Shown piece after piece: positions 1 to 6,534 of a stretch of 6,630 nucleotides of DNA. The DNA is taken from contig DTSF01000337.1 in the NCBI GenBank assembly GCA_012965485.1, positions 1 through 6,630 of the forward strand, read 5' to 3'. The stretch is from Dehalococcoidia bacterium (lineage in GTDB: Bacteria > Chloroflexota > Dehalococcoidia > SAR202 > UBA826). Within the stretch, counting starts at the first letter, position 1. Each line of letters starts with the position of its first letter. A program made the translations under genes and the position numbers. Under the pieces are notes generated by a model, which was not told the DNA's origin, made no database searches, and saw nothing but the letters and a program-made list of their open reading frames with translations.

Positions 1-100
1 CTTGCCACTCAGGGGTAATAAAAATTGTATTTAAGTAGCAATTAGGAAGCATGCGTGACCAAGCTTTTTCAAGCTGGTCATCGTTTTCAAAATAACTCAT
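1..100 (-). CDS. Partial gene (N-terminus only): probable GNAT/FemAB-like acetyltransferase
   Basis: An open frame begins with ATG at 100 and runs without a stop to the left edge (33 codons seen). The protein starts MSYFENDDQLEKAWSRMLPN and continues to an 'NTIFITPEWQ' segment. That stretch, with a 'W..LL' type helix followed by 'tnxFlTPeWq', resembles the start of the BioF2/CelD-like acetyltransferase domain (the GNAT/FemAB fold, Pfam Acetyltransf_6 type) as I know it. Such enzymes transfer acyl or aminoacyl groups in the cytoplasm, and the substrate cannot be told here. The start is well supported: AGAGGTG lies four bases or so upstream, overlapping the folE stop codon, and the gap to folE is only 8 bp, so it should be the third gene of the thrC-folE transcript. 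That it is a real gene is likely; the family call is moderate because the catalytic part is outside the window. Confidence 0.6.
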   Translation of the reverse strand, partial: MSYFENDDQLEKAWSRMLPNCYLNTIFITPEWQ

Positions 101-102
101 TT

Positions 103-109
103 CACCTCT
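103..109 (-). promoter_or_regulatory. Ribosome binding site deciding the start of the partial left-edge gene
   Basis: Read on the minus strand the sequence is AGAGGTG followed by AA and the ATG at 100. GAGGTG is a good match to the complement of the 16S rRNA tail, with short spacing. It overlaps the first base of the folE stop codon (TAA, 111-109). This suggests tight translational linkage and makes the 33-codon open frame credible as a gene. The unrecognised gene at 4631 has the same AGAGGTG site (4643-4637). Confidence 0.7.
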
Positions 110-699
110 TACGATTTAGATAAACGTATGGTTTTTATCAATTGTTTAACCTCCTGCCTCCCTCCTCTTTGCGCAGATGTAACTATCTTGCTATCGGTTT
201 TCTTGACACCTCGCAAAGTCATGCACGTATGCTCTGCAGACATAAAAACGTAACTTGCACTCGCGTCCAGATATCGATAAACACTGTCTGCTATTTGAGT
301 CGTTAGCCTTTCTTGAATTTGAGGCCTTTTAGCCAACACATCAATCAATCGAGAAACTTTACTTGCTCCAATCAACCTGCCTTTTGGTACATAAGCTACA
401 TGAGCATAACCATAAAATGGCAACAAATGATGCTCGCAAATTGAATTGAACGAAATATCTGTAAAAGCTACAGGCTCGGTATGATTTTCCTCAAAAAAAA
501 CGCTTAGTACTTCTTCAGGGTCAGATTGCAACCCGGAAAATATGTCACGATACCATTCCACGACCCTATTTGGTGTATCTAACAGACCTTCCCTTTCTGG
601 GTTCTCCCCTATTGAAACCAAAATTTCATGGACAGCAGATCTAATCCTATCAGAATCGAAAGCCTCTCCTGACTTAGCAGAGTGCACCGATTCAGTCAT
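109..699 (-). CDS. folE: GTP cyclohydrolase I (FolE)
   Basis: Converts GTP to 7,8-dihydroneopterin triphosphate plus formate, the first step of tetrahydrofolate (and other pterin) synthesis, in the cytoplasm as a homo-oligomer. The 196-residue protein is a normal length for the type I family. Visible hallmarks are CEHHLLPF at 88-95 and [12 protein letters not shown] at 154-165. By family knowledge C88, H91 and C159 bind the catalytic zinc, and H90 and H157 sit in the active site. The 'GASKVSR' (111-117), 'RPQIQERLT' (125-133) and 'TSAQRG' stretches complete the fold. Its ATG overlaps the thrC stop codon as ATGA. A purine-rich GGAGGAGG lies about 13 bases upstream, rather far, so translation is probably coupled to thrC. 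All key residues are present and nothing looks truncated. In some bacteria FolE also feeds queuosine; folate is favoured here because glyA is next door. Confidence 0.97.
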   Translation of the reverse strand: MTESVHSAKSGEAFDSDRIRSAVHEILVSIGENPEREGLLDTPNRVVEWYRDIFSGLQSDPEEVLSVFFEENHTEPVAFTDISFNSICEHHLLPFYGYAHVAYVPKGRLIGASKVSRLIDVLAKRPQIQERLTTQIADSVYRYLDASASYVFMSAEHTCMTLRGVKKTDSKIVTSAQRGGRQEVKQLIKTIRLSKS

Positions 700-1751
700 G
701 ATAAGGTAAGAGCCTCCTCCACTGATTCGATTTTAGCCGGGTATTCATTTAGAGAAACTGGTTTTATTTCATTTGCTATATCTGGGTCCTTAAGACCGTT
801 CCCAGTGATAACACATACAATGGTTTTGCCTTCAAAAGATTCGCCTGAATTAACCCTCTTTAATAAACCTGCCAGTGACGCAGCAGAAGCCGGTTCGCAA
901 AAAACGCCTTCATCAGATGCTAACCTGCGATATGCACTGAGAATTTCCTTATCAGCAACCTTATCAATAAACCCCTTCGATTCATCTCGAACTTTCAAAG
1001 CTAATTCCCAACTGGCTGGGTTACCGATCCGTATAGCAGATGCTACTGTACGGGGTTCCTCTACAATAGCCCCGTCAACTATAGGGGCAGCCCCAGATGC
1101 TTGGTACCCATTCATCACAGGCAATTTACCTGAAAGTCCACTTTCAAGAGCTTCCTTAAAGCCTTTCCAATATGCTGTGATATTGCCAGCGTTGCCAACT
1201 GGTATAAAGAGATGGTCAGGTGCCATCCCGAGTTCTTCGACAATTTCAAAAGAAGCAGTTTTTTGGCCTTCTATACGGTTAGGATTTAGTGAATTTACAA
1301 GCTCCACGGGATGCCTTTCACACAACTCACGAGCAATTTCCAGGGCTTTATCAAAATTACCGTCAATCACTGCTATATGTGCACCATATGCAACCGCTTG
1401 AGCCAGTTTACCTCTGGCCACATTTCCCTTTGGAACGATTAAGGTGGTTCTAAGTCCCAAATAAGCTCCATACGCAGCTGCAGAGGCACTAGTATTACCT
1501 GTTGAGGCACACGCTATCGAACTGATCCCTTTTTCGACGGCTTTAGCTACCGCCACTACCATACCCCTGTCTTTAAATGAGCCAGTCGGGTTGCAACCTT
1601 CAAGTTTAAAAAATAGCGATTTGCAACCTATCTCATCCACTATATTTCTAGATTTAACCAGAGGGGTGTTTCCTTCTCCCAGAGAAAAAACAGGAGTCTC
1701 GGAAGTAATAGGAAGGAATTTTTTATAAGTTTCGATGATACCTTTGCCCAT
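696..1751 (-). CDS. thrC: Threonine synthase (short, Bacillus-type)
   Basis: PLP-dependent conversion of O-phospho-L-homoserine to L-threonine plus phosphate, the last step of threonine synthesis, in the cytoplasm. The 351-residue protein opens [14 protein letters not shown] and then has the 'LGEGNTPL' motif (24-31), as in the short Gram-positive-type enzymes. K60 in GSFKDRG (57-63) is the expected PLP lysine. STGNTSAS (83-90) and PVGNAGNI (184-191) are the substrate and PLP-phosphate-binding loops, and '[10 protein letters not shown]' (156-165) and the C-terminal '[10 protein letters not shown]' are also typical. Cystathionine or threonine dehydratase relatives share the fold but not this N-terminus. 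The start is fixed: an in-frame TGA lies 12 bases before the ATG and there is no earlier start codon. No good Shine-Dalgarno precedes it (AAGGA is about 18 bases away), which is odd for this window. It is first in a thrC-folE-acetyltransferase operon, overlapping folE by 4 bp. Confidence 0.96.
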   Translation of the reverse strand: MGKGIIETYKKFLPITSETPVFSLGEGNTPLVKSRNIVDEIGCKSLFFKLEGCNPTGSFKDRGMVVAVAKAVEKGISSIACASTGNTSASAAAYGAYLGLRTTLIVPKGNVARGKLAQAVAYGAHIAVIDGNFDKALEIARELCERHPVELVNSLNPNRIEGQKTASFEIVEELGMAPDHLFIPVGNAGNITAYWKGFKEALESGLSGKLPVMNGYQASGAAPIVDGAIVEEPRTVASAIRIGNPASWELALKVRDESKGFIDKVADKEILSAYRRLASDEGVFCEPASAASLAGLLKRVNSGESFEGKTIVCVITGNGLKDPDIANEIKPVSLNEYPAKIESVEEALTLS

Positions 1752-1984
1752 TTTAAAAGGCCGTCACGTTCCTTCTATGTACATTTCTTTTCTGCATGTT
1801 CTAGGCATGCTCAATGCCTTCAAATACTCTACAGTAGCAATACCTCTCTAGCAACACTATCGAGACAAGGTGATCTATTATAAGACTAACGAAATTCAAA
1901 AGGCTTACTCATTTTATATTTTTAACCCACGGTGAATTAACATTAAACTAATATTTTTTCTAGACATTGATTGAGGAGTAACAA
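1752..1984. promoter_or_regulatory. Divergent intergenic region between thrC and glyA
   Basis: This 233-bp non-coding stretch must hold promoters for thrC-folE (leftward) and glyA (rightward). The glyA side is AT-rich. TATATT at 1915-1920 and TATAAG at 1879-1884 each match the -10 consensus in 5 of 6 bases, but neither has a convincing -35 at the right distance. A clear Shine-Dalgarno GAGGAG (1973-1978) sits 6 bases before the glyA ATG. Near thrC there is a small inverted repeat AGGCAT-GCTCA-ATGCCT (1803-1819). I looked for a riboswitch-like or T-box-like fold and recognise none. Confidence 0.5.
1803..1819. repeat. Short inverted repeat AGGCAT/ATGCCT upstream of thrC
   Basis: AGGCAT and ATGCCT flank a 5-base spacer (GCTCA). 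This 6-bp perfect dyad lies about 52-68 bases before the thrC start, a position where a repressor or activator site would sit. A GCATG copy just upstream (within 1793-1800) partly repeats one arm. A dyad of this size can occur by chance, so an operator role is only a suggestion. Confidence 0.3.
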
Positions 1985-3226
1985 ATGAAGTTACAGAACA
2001 TTGACTCAGAAATATCTGATGCCATAGAAAATGAAAAGAGACGCCAGCAAAATAATATCAACCTAATAGCCTCAGAAAATTACGCAAGCGCAGCTGTGCT
2101 TGAAGCCCAGGGATCTGTATTCACAAATAAATATGCGGAGGGTTACCCTGGAAGGAGGTACTACGGCGGATGTGAATACGTTGATGTAGTGGAACAGTTG
2201 GCGATAGACAGAGCGAGGTCCTTATTTCATGCTGACTATGCTAATGTACAGCCTCATAGTGGCGCGCAGGCCAATATGGCTGCGTATTTCGCATCTTTGC
2301 AACCTGGTGACACTGTGATGGGTATGGGATTAGATCATGGAGGGCATTTGACCCACGGGAGCCAAGTGAATTTCTCTGCCAAACTTTATAATTTTGTCCC
2401 TTATGAGGTGGATCGAGAACTTGAGACTATAGATTTTCTAGAAGTCAGCAAAATAGCAAAAGAATGCAGGCCTAAACTGATAGTAGCGGGTGCTTCTGCC
2501 TACACCAGAACCATCAATTTTGAAAAATTTAAGGAAGTAGCTGATTCTGTAAATGCAAAACTTATGGTCGACATGGCTCATATTTCGGGTCTTGTTGCAG
2601 CAGGGATTCACCCTTCCCCGCTAGAAAGCGCTGATATCGTTACATCCACCACTCATAAAACTTTAAGGGGTCCCAGGGGCGGGTTCATTTTGGGTAAAAG
2701 TGAAATGGGTAAAGCCTTAAACAGTGCTGTCTTCCCCAATATGCAGGGTGGACCTCTCGAACACACCATCGCTGCAAAAGCCGTTGCCTTTAAGGAAGCC
2801 GCAATGGATGAATTCGTGCAATACCAAGAGCAGGTAGTTGCTAATGCGAAGGCATTAGCAACTACCTTACACGAAGGTGGCTTGCGTTTGGTTTCTGGAG
2901 GAACCGATAATCACATGACACTGGTTGACGTGACTCCAATAGGAATATCTGGAAAACAAGCTGAAGAATCGCTAGGTAAAGCAAACATCGTAATTAATAG
3001 GAATGCTATTCCATTTGATACAAAACCACCAAGACAGGCTAGTGGCATTAGACTCGGTACCCCTGCCGTCACAAGTAGAGGAATGAAAGTACGAGAGGCA
3101 ACTACTATAGGTAAGCTAATCCTAAAGGTCCTCACCAATATTGGGGACCCATCGGTGGAGGAAAAAGTCAAGCAAGAGACTCTGGAACTAACTTCCCGTT
3201 TTCCTGTCCCGGGCATCACCAGCTAG
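1985..3226 (+). CDS. glyA: Serine hydroxymethyltransferase (GlyA)
   Basis: PLP enzyme that interconverts serine plus tetrahydrofolate with glycine plus 5,10-methylenetetrahydrofolate; cytoplasmic and normally a dimer or tetramer. The 413 residues match the usual bacterial length. The sequence shows INLIASENY (25-33), the [16 protein letters not shown] block (47-62), [11 protein letters not shown] (89-99), [13 protein letters not shown] (195-207) with the PLP-contacting aspartate D196, and [11 protein letters not shown] (223-233), where K225 is the expected PLP lysine. The [14 protein letters not shown] block near the C-terminus carries the substrate-carboxylate arginine. The start is well placed, with GAGGAG six bases upstream. 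Codons for '[13 protein letters not shown]' contain a perfect 16-bp inverted repeat, listed separately. It is transcribed away from thrC-folE, whose FolE product leads to its folate cofactor, and converges on the unrecognised gene at 4631-3264. Confidence 0.98.
   Translation: MKLQNIDSEISDAIENEKRRQQNNINLIASENYASAAVLEAQGSVFTNKYAEGYPGRRYYGGCEYVDVVEQLAIDRARSLFHADYANVQPHSGAQANMAAYFASLQPGDTVMGMGLDHGGHLTHGSQVNFSAKLYNFVPYEVDRELETIDFLEVSKIAKECRPKLIVAGASAYTRTINFEKFKEVADSVNAKLMVDMAHISGLVAAGIHPSPLESADIVTSTTHKTLRGPRGGFILGKSEMGKALNSAVFPNMQGGPLEHTIAAKAVAFKEAAMDEFVQYQEQVVANAKALATTLHEGGLRLVSGGTDNHMTLVDVTPIGISGKQAEESLGKANIVINRNAIPFDTKPPRQASGIRLGTPAVTSRGMKVREATTIGKLILKVLTNIGDPSVEEKVKQETLELTSRFPVPGITS
2832..2867 (+). 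repeat. Perfect 16-bp inverted repeat with GAAG loop inside glyA
   Basis: The left arm AGGTAGTTGCTAATGC (2832-2847) and right arm GCATTAGCAACTACCT (2852-2867) are exact reverse complements, separated by GAAG (2848-2851). In the glyA mRNA this would be an uninterrupted 16-bp stem with a tetraloop. No U-tract follows, so it is not a standard terminator. The encoded residues ([13 protein letters not shown], codons 283-295) look normal for SHMT, so the frame is not broken. A dyad this long and tight is very unlikely by chance in a few kilobases. Confidence 0.9.
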
Positions 3227-3241
3227 CCTAGAAAGGTTAGC
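3222..3241. terminator. Candidate hairpin between convergent glyA and the unrecognised gene
   Basis: GCTAGCC (3222-3228) can pair with GGTTAGC (3235-3241) around a TAGAAA loop, seven pairs including one G-U in the plus-strand transcript. The stem includes the glyA stop codon (TAG, 3224-3226). It is placed where a terminator for glyA is expected, but the bases after it are only AT-rich, without a clean U run, so intrinsic termination is uncertain. On the other strand the CCCCTTGGGG at the end of the unrecognised gene, followed by ATTTTAA, is an even weaker candidate. Confidence 0.35.
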
Positions 3242-3263
3242 CAGCATTACATTTAAAAGTAAC

Positions 3264-4631
3264 TTAAAATCCCCAAGGGGTGATTGCTTCCTTAAGAGCT
3301 TTATACCCATCTAAGAAGCCAGGTCTGTTTTCTCCGTAGATCCCATCAAAAATGTCTAATGAGGAATCTAACCAGTTTCTCAATTCGGAATTCCCAGGAT
3401 TGGCATCTATATATGCGTCCCGCATTAGCACAAAATGAATGCGCGGATCATATGGTCTCTTCGTCCCACCCAAAGATTCATCTCCGTCCAGGAGCCTAAG
3501 TAGCATTGCATCCGCGGAGCCAAGTGTTTGTTCATGTATTGGCGGGCCATCCATCCTATGCATAACTGAGGTCATGTCCCTGCCGTTACCGGTGGTGTAT
3601 CCCATTTCAGACCAAGCATCCCACATATTTACATTTTTACCAACGTGCTGGACTACCTTATCTCCAAAGGCCCGTAAAGGGTCTGAAATATCTGCGAGAA
3701 GGTCAGTCAATCTATCCCCATCCAAGTCGGTAGCCAACACTATAGTATCTCGTTTTTCTATAAGATCCCAGATTAATAACCCATAATTGGTATCTGAAAT
3801 ATGTTGTTCGATCCTACCTCCCCAATTTTCCATGCCATCCTTAAAATCTGAAGGTAGCAATGAGACTATCCGGTCAATTCTTTCTTTATGTTCTTCATAG
3901 GGGTCAACCGCATATCTTCTTCCTACTTCAAATTTGGTGCCTTTTAGTAACCAAGAATGCAAGCCGGCATTAATACCGTCTTCCATAGCCTGGGTAGGTT
4001 TCATTGCGACCCGACCTAGATGACCGCTATCGTTTACCATCTTGAGAAAAAGTCGATTAGCATAGGCCATTTGAATACCTGGTGTATTCATTTCTGAATG
4101 GACAATTCCTGAGTCATCCACTACAAATTTATCCCTATCCTGTGAGTACGGTAGGCAAGGCATGCACCTGACAACAGTAATGGGGCCATACGGCCTAACA
4201 TTGCAGTAGACCCCTGCCTGAGTTCTAAGAGGGGCGTTAGCTGACTTTCCCATCACGACCACCTTATTGCCATTCCCGTCATTGACATAAGCGTCTCCTG
4301 CTGTGGACCATTTGACCGAGGTACATGGCATATTTCCAAACCAACCTAGGGAAGCTAATTTAGTATCATGCCTATATTGTGACCACATAGGGACGGCATA
4401 AAACGGCAAGCCCAGTATGTCTACTGCAGCGATGGTCCCAAGGAGAGCATAGGCATCTGTTAAGGAATGGGCGACAGGATTCACCACGCCATCATGATTT
4501 CCACCTTGCCACACAACTGCGTCTGAATACCCCTCTGGCCTTACTTCAGATGGCTCGAACAATCCGGACAAAAGGTTAAGTAAATCGCCTCCATCGGCTT
4601 CTGTTCGCGCAATGGACAGTAAATCAATCAT
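3264..4631 (-). CDS. Unrecognised 455-residue protein
   Basis: I do not recognise this protein and give no function. It is a full-length frame with a good start: AGAGGTG (4643-4637) lies about five bases before the ATG. It shows no signal peptide, no membrane segment and no coiled coil, so it looks soluble and cytoplasmic. It is rich in Trp, Gly and Asp. Features that might be functional are GGNHDGVVNP (43-52), 'YRHD' (86-89), a CxxC pair in RCMPCLP (C156, C159) with further cysteines C103 and C143, 'MKPTQAMEDGINAGLHSW' (210-227), 'ATDLDGDRLTD' (300-310), 'HVGKNVNMWDAW' (329-340) and 'HRMDGPPIHEQT' (358-369). The histidine and aspartate spacing would suit a metal-dependent enzyme, but no known family signature is complete. 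It lies 170 bp downstream of the thiamine enzyme on the same strand, so the two may work together; the gap could also hold its own promoter. Confidence 0.85.
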   Translation of the reverse strand: MIDLLSIARTEADGGDLLNLLSGLFEPSEVRPEGYSDAVVWQGGNHDGVVNPVAHSLTDAYALLGTIAAVDILGLPFYAVPMWSQYRHDTKLASLGWFGNMPCTSVKWSTAGDAYVNDGNGNKVVVMGKSANAPLRTQAGVYCNVRPYGPITVVRCMPCLPYSQDRDKFVVDDSGIVHSEMNTPGIQMAYANRLFLKMVNDSGHLGRVAMKPTQAMEDGINAGLHSWLLKGTKFEVGRRYAVDPYEEHKERIDRIVSLLPSDFKDGMENWGGRIEQHISDTNYGLLIWDLIEKRDTIVLATDLDGDRLTDLLADISDPLRAFGDKVVQHVGKNVNMWDAWSEMGYTTGNGRDMTSVMHRMDGPPIHEQTLGSADAMLLRLLDGDESLGGTKRPYDPRIHFVLMRDAYIDANPGNSELRNWLDSSLDIFDGIYGENRPGFLDGYKALKEAITPWGF

Positions 4632-4680
4632 GAAAACACCTCTTTTATTTTTTCGTCAGCTTCATTGGATATTACCAAAC

Positions 4681-4692
4681 TCCTTTAAAGGA
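4681..4692. repeat. Perfect 12-bp palindrome TCCTTTAAAGGA
   Basis: The 12 bases read the same on both strands. The palindrome lies in the non-coding spacer some 50 bases before the unrecognised gene, where a dimeric regulator could bind. No known operator is recognised. Confidence 0.4.
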
Positions 4693-4734
4693 TTCTCCGA
4701 ATAGAGAAAATGTTTGAATTGAGCTTTACAGTTC

Positions 4735-4767
4735 ATAAATTCAGAGGGGAAAGTACCTTGAATTTAT
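4735..4767. repeat. 8-9 bp inverted repeat in the spacer
   Basis: ATAAATTC (4735-4742) and GAATTTAT (4760-4767) are perfect reverse complements. One further A-T pair inside makes nine pairs, with a loop of about 15 bases. It begins some 35 bases after the stop of the thiamine enzyme. It could be a weak terminator, an mRNA-end stabiliser or a protein site. There is no GC-rich stem or U-tract, so a standard intrinsic terminator is unlikely. Confidence 0.45.
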
Positions 4768-4801
4768 CAGTGATTTAAAAACTACAAGGAACACTTCCAA
4801 G

Positions 4802-6445
4802 TTACTCCATTCTGGAACCACCCCATGATCTAGATACACCAGTGGCGGTGGGTTCAACTCTCACATTAACTACAGCTGGCTTTCCACTAGAAAAAGCCCG
4901 ATCTAAGGCAGGTTTGATCTCAGTAGGGTCCTCCACCTTTTCCCCATAGCCGTGCAGAGCTTCTGCCATACGATCAAACTCAGTGAATCCTAATTCACGA
5001 CCGGGTTTTCTCTTACCAGGGGTACGGGCAGTCCAACCTTCATTGTTACTTATCACAGTCACTACTGGCAGGTTGTGCCGTACTGCCGTATCAATTTCCA
5101 TAGCGTTCATACCCATAGACCCGTCGCCGTGCAATACAAGAACTTGCTTGTCTGGTTTGGCTACTTTCGCACCAATCCCATATGGTAATCCCACCCCCAT
5201 TGTCCCAGTCACACCGGAATTTAACCGATGACCAGGCAAATATGTCGATATAGATTGCCTTCCGAAATGCAAAATCTCGTTTCCGTCCACCGAGATGATG
5301 GCATCTCTGTCTAAAAATTCGTCTATTTCTTTACATAAGCGCAAAGGGTGTATAGGTGTCTGATCGGAATTGAGCAATGGGGCTGTTTGGGCCATTCTTT
5401 TTTCATTGGCTTCGCGTAACCCTACAATCCAAGGGGATTCCAGTGCGCCAGAAAAATCCGAACTCCTTTGTTGGGCTAATTCCAATAATTGGGCCATGAC
5501 TGCCTTGGCATCTCCAAAAATACCCATTTCTATATCCCGATTATGGCCAAGCTCAGCTTCATTAATATCTATCTGTATGATCTTTGCATTCGGTGCAAAA
5601 CGTTGCCCATAATTCATCATCCAATTCATTCGGGTCCCAACCACTAACACAACATCTGATTCTCTCATCGCAGTGGAGCGTGCTCCTTGAAACGAAACAG
5701 GGTGGTCTTCCGGAATTAAACCTCTCGACATCGGAGCTGTGTAAAAGGGAATACTAGTTACGTCCACAAACTTTTCTAATTCTGGAGCCGCGCCAGAAAA
5801 AAAAGCACCCCCACCAGCAAATAGCAACGGCCTTTCCGCGTTGGCAATAAGTGCCATAACCCTTTCAATATCTCCTAAAGCAGCCACTGGTCTAGTCCGC
5901 TTGAGTGCCCTTGAAGGTGTTGGTACCGATTCCTCTTCCACCTCCTCGTAAAGTACATCTCCGCCGCAATCGATATATACAGGCCCCGGCCTACCACTCT
6001 GAGCCTGTCGGTATGCAGTACTCACAACTTCCGGAAATCTGGAAGCCCTAGTGGGTCTGTGCCAATATTTGCACAACGGTTGCATTATGCCTACCTGATC
6101 TACTTCCTGGAAAGTATCTCTTCCTATTTCATGCACTGCACTGGCCCCACCCAGAATAACCATGGGGGCACAGTCAATAGATGCGGTATATACCCCTGTC
6201 AATAAATTTAAAGTACCAGGTCCAGAAGCAGCCATTACCACACTCGGCTTTCCTGTGACACGAGAGTATGCGTGGGCAGCCATAGCAGCGGCCTGTTCAT
6301 GCCGGAAGTCTATGGTTCTAATGCCTACATCCTGACACTCCATAATCGTATCGAAATTTGGTCCCCCCATTAGGTAAAAGAGAGTATCGACACCTTCTTC
6401 CTTCAAGGTCCTAGCAATAAGGTAATTACCGCTTACTTTCGCCAT
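4802..6445 (-). CDS. Thiamine-diphosphate enzyme, oxalyl-CoA decarboxylase / 2-hydroxyacyl-CoA lyase type
   Basis: A 547-residue enzyme with the three-domain acetolactate-synthase architecture: N-terminal pyrimidine-binding domain with the catalytic glutamate E50 in FRHEQAAA, a central domain at about 190-330, and a C-terminal diphosphate-binding domain with GDGS (440-443) and NNEGW (467-471), the GDG-x(n)-NN metal/TPP motif. The central 'RGLIPEDHP ... VGTRMNWMMNYG ... QIDINEAELGHN' closely resembles the same region of human HACL1 ('GARLNWILHFG', 'VDICAEELGNN') as I recall it, and oxalyl-CoA decarboxylases. This favours those families over true acetolactate synthase. Known members cleave 2-hydroxyacyl-CoA or oxalyl-CoA to give formyl-CoA; the substrate here is not decided. 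Databases might label it acetolactate synthase large subunit. AGGAG (6459-6455) lies nine bases before the ATG. It sits between the RNase III-like gene (89 bp upstream) and the unrecognised gene. Confidence 0.85.
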   Translation of the reverse strand: MAKVSGNYLIARTLKEEGVDTLFYLMGGPNFDTIMECQDVGIRTIDFRHEQAAAMAAHAYSRVTGKPSVVMAASGPGTLNLLTGVYTASIDCAPMVILGGASAVHEIGRDTFQEVDQVGIMQPLCKYWHRPTRASRFPEVVSTAYRQAQSGRPGPVYIDCGGDVLYEEVEEESVPTPSRALKRTRPVAALGDIERVMALIANAERPLLFAGGGAFFSGAAPELEKFVDVTSIPFYTAPMSRGLIPEDHPVSFQGARSTAMRESDVVLVVGTRMNWMMNYGQRFAPNAKIIQIDINEAELGHNRDIEMGIFGDAKAVMAQLLELAQQRSSDFSGALESPWIVGLREANEKRMAQTAPLLNSDQTPIHPLRLCKEIDEFLDRDAIISVDGNEILHFGRQSISTYLPGHRLNSGVTGTMGVGLPYGIGAKVAKPDKQVLVLHGDGSMGMNAMEIDTAVRHNLPVVTVISNNEGWTARTPGKRKPGRELGFTEFDRMAEALHGYGEKVEDPTEIKPALDRAFSSGKPAVVNVRVEPTATGVSRSWGGSRME

Positions 6446-6493
6446 GTGAAATGTCTCCTGAAAATCGGATTGAACTTTGTTACCGGAGCCAAG

Positions 6494-6522
6494 GTTATCA
6501 CAGACCCCAAAAAAGCCACCAA
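6494..6522 (-). promoter_or_regulatory. Weak candidate promoter for the thiamine enzyme gene
   Basis: On the minus strand TTGGTG (6522-6517) and GATAAC (6499-6494) are 17 bases apart, and the -10 is preceded by TGT as in extended -10 promoters. The matches are 3 of 6 and 4 of 6, so this is a suggestion only. The transcript would start about 40 bases before the ATG at 6445. Read-through from the RNase III-like gene is the alternative. Confidence 0.25.
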
Positions 6523-6534
6523 ACTAATAAAACT

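Larger units (their letters stand above)
4632..4801. promoter_or_regulatory. 170-bp spacer upstream of the unrecognised gene, with two dyads
   Basis: This AT-rich, non-coding spacer lies between the thiamine enzyme and the unrecognised gene. It holds a perfect 12-bp palindrome TCCTTTAAAGGA (4681-4692), about 50-61 bases before the ATG at 4631, and a dyad ATAAATTC/GAATTTAT (4735-4742 and 4760-4767). On the minus strand TGG-TAATAT resembles an extended -10 element nearer the gene, without a matching -35. The spacer is long enough for the unrecognised gene to have its own promoter. Confidence 0.4.

Noticed and set aside
682..1401. A 239-codon open frame on the plus strand antisense to thrC and the start of folE
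   Set aside because: It lies almost wholly opposite thrC, which has full catalytic motifs, and its translation resembles no protein I know and is low in complexity. It is a shadow frame.
1752..1984. A glycine, THF or SAM riboswitch ahead of glyA
   Set aside because: I could not find the conserved cores or paired stems of these riboswitches; the leader is mostly AT-rich single-strand-like sequence.
2911..3219. A 102-codon minus-strand frame inside glyA
   Set aside because: It is fully antisense to conserved SHMT sequence, with no ribosome binding site of note.
3421..3429. GCATTAGCA in the unrecognised gene as a second copy of the glyA hairpin arm
   Set aside because: The match is only nine or ten bases with no partner arm nearby, so chance is adequate.
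3700..3735. DLDGDRLTD (302-310) in the unrecognised protein as a calcium-binding, dockerin or FG-GAP repeat
   Set aside because: There is only one copy, no secretion signal and no repeat series. A lone match of this kind is weak.
3439..3786. A 115-codon plus-strand frame opposite the unrecognised gene
   Set aside because: The minus-strand frame is four times longer and has a strong ribosome binding site; this one is a Ser/Pro-rich shadow.
4983..5612. Two plus-strand frames (82 and 80 codons) opposite the thiamine enzyme
   Set aside because: They are antisense to the TPP motifs and central domain of a clear gene, with no independent support.
4802..6445. Calling the thiamine enzyme acetolactate synthase (ilvB/ilvG)
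   Set aside because: The central-domain 'GTRMNW..NYG' and 'DINEAELGHN' motifs fit the HACL/oxalyl-CoA decarboxylase group better, and no small regulatory subunit or other ilv gene is nearby.
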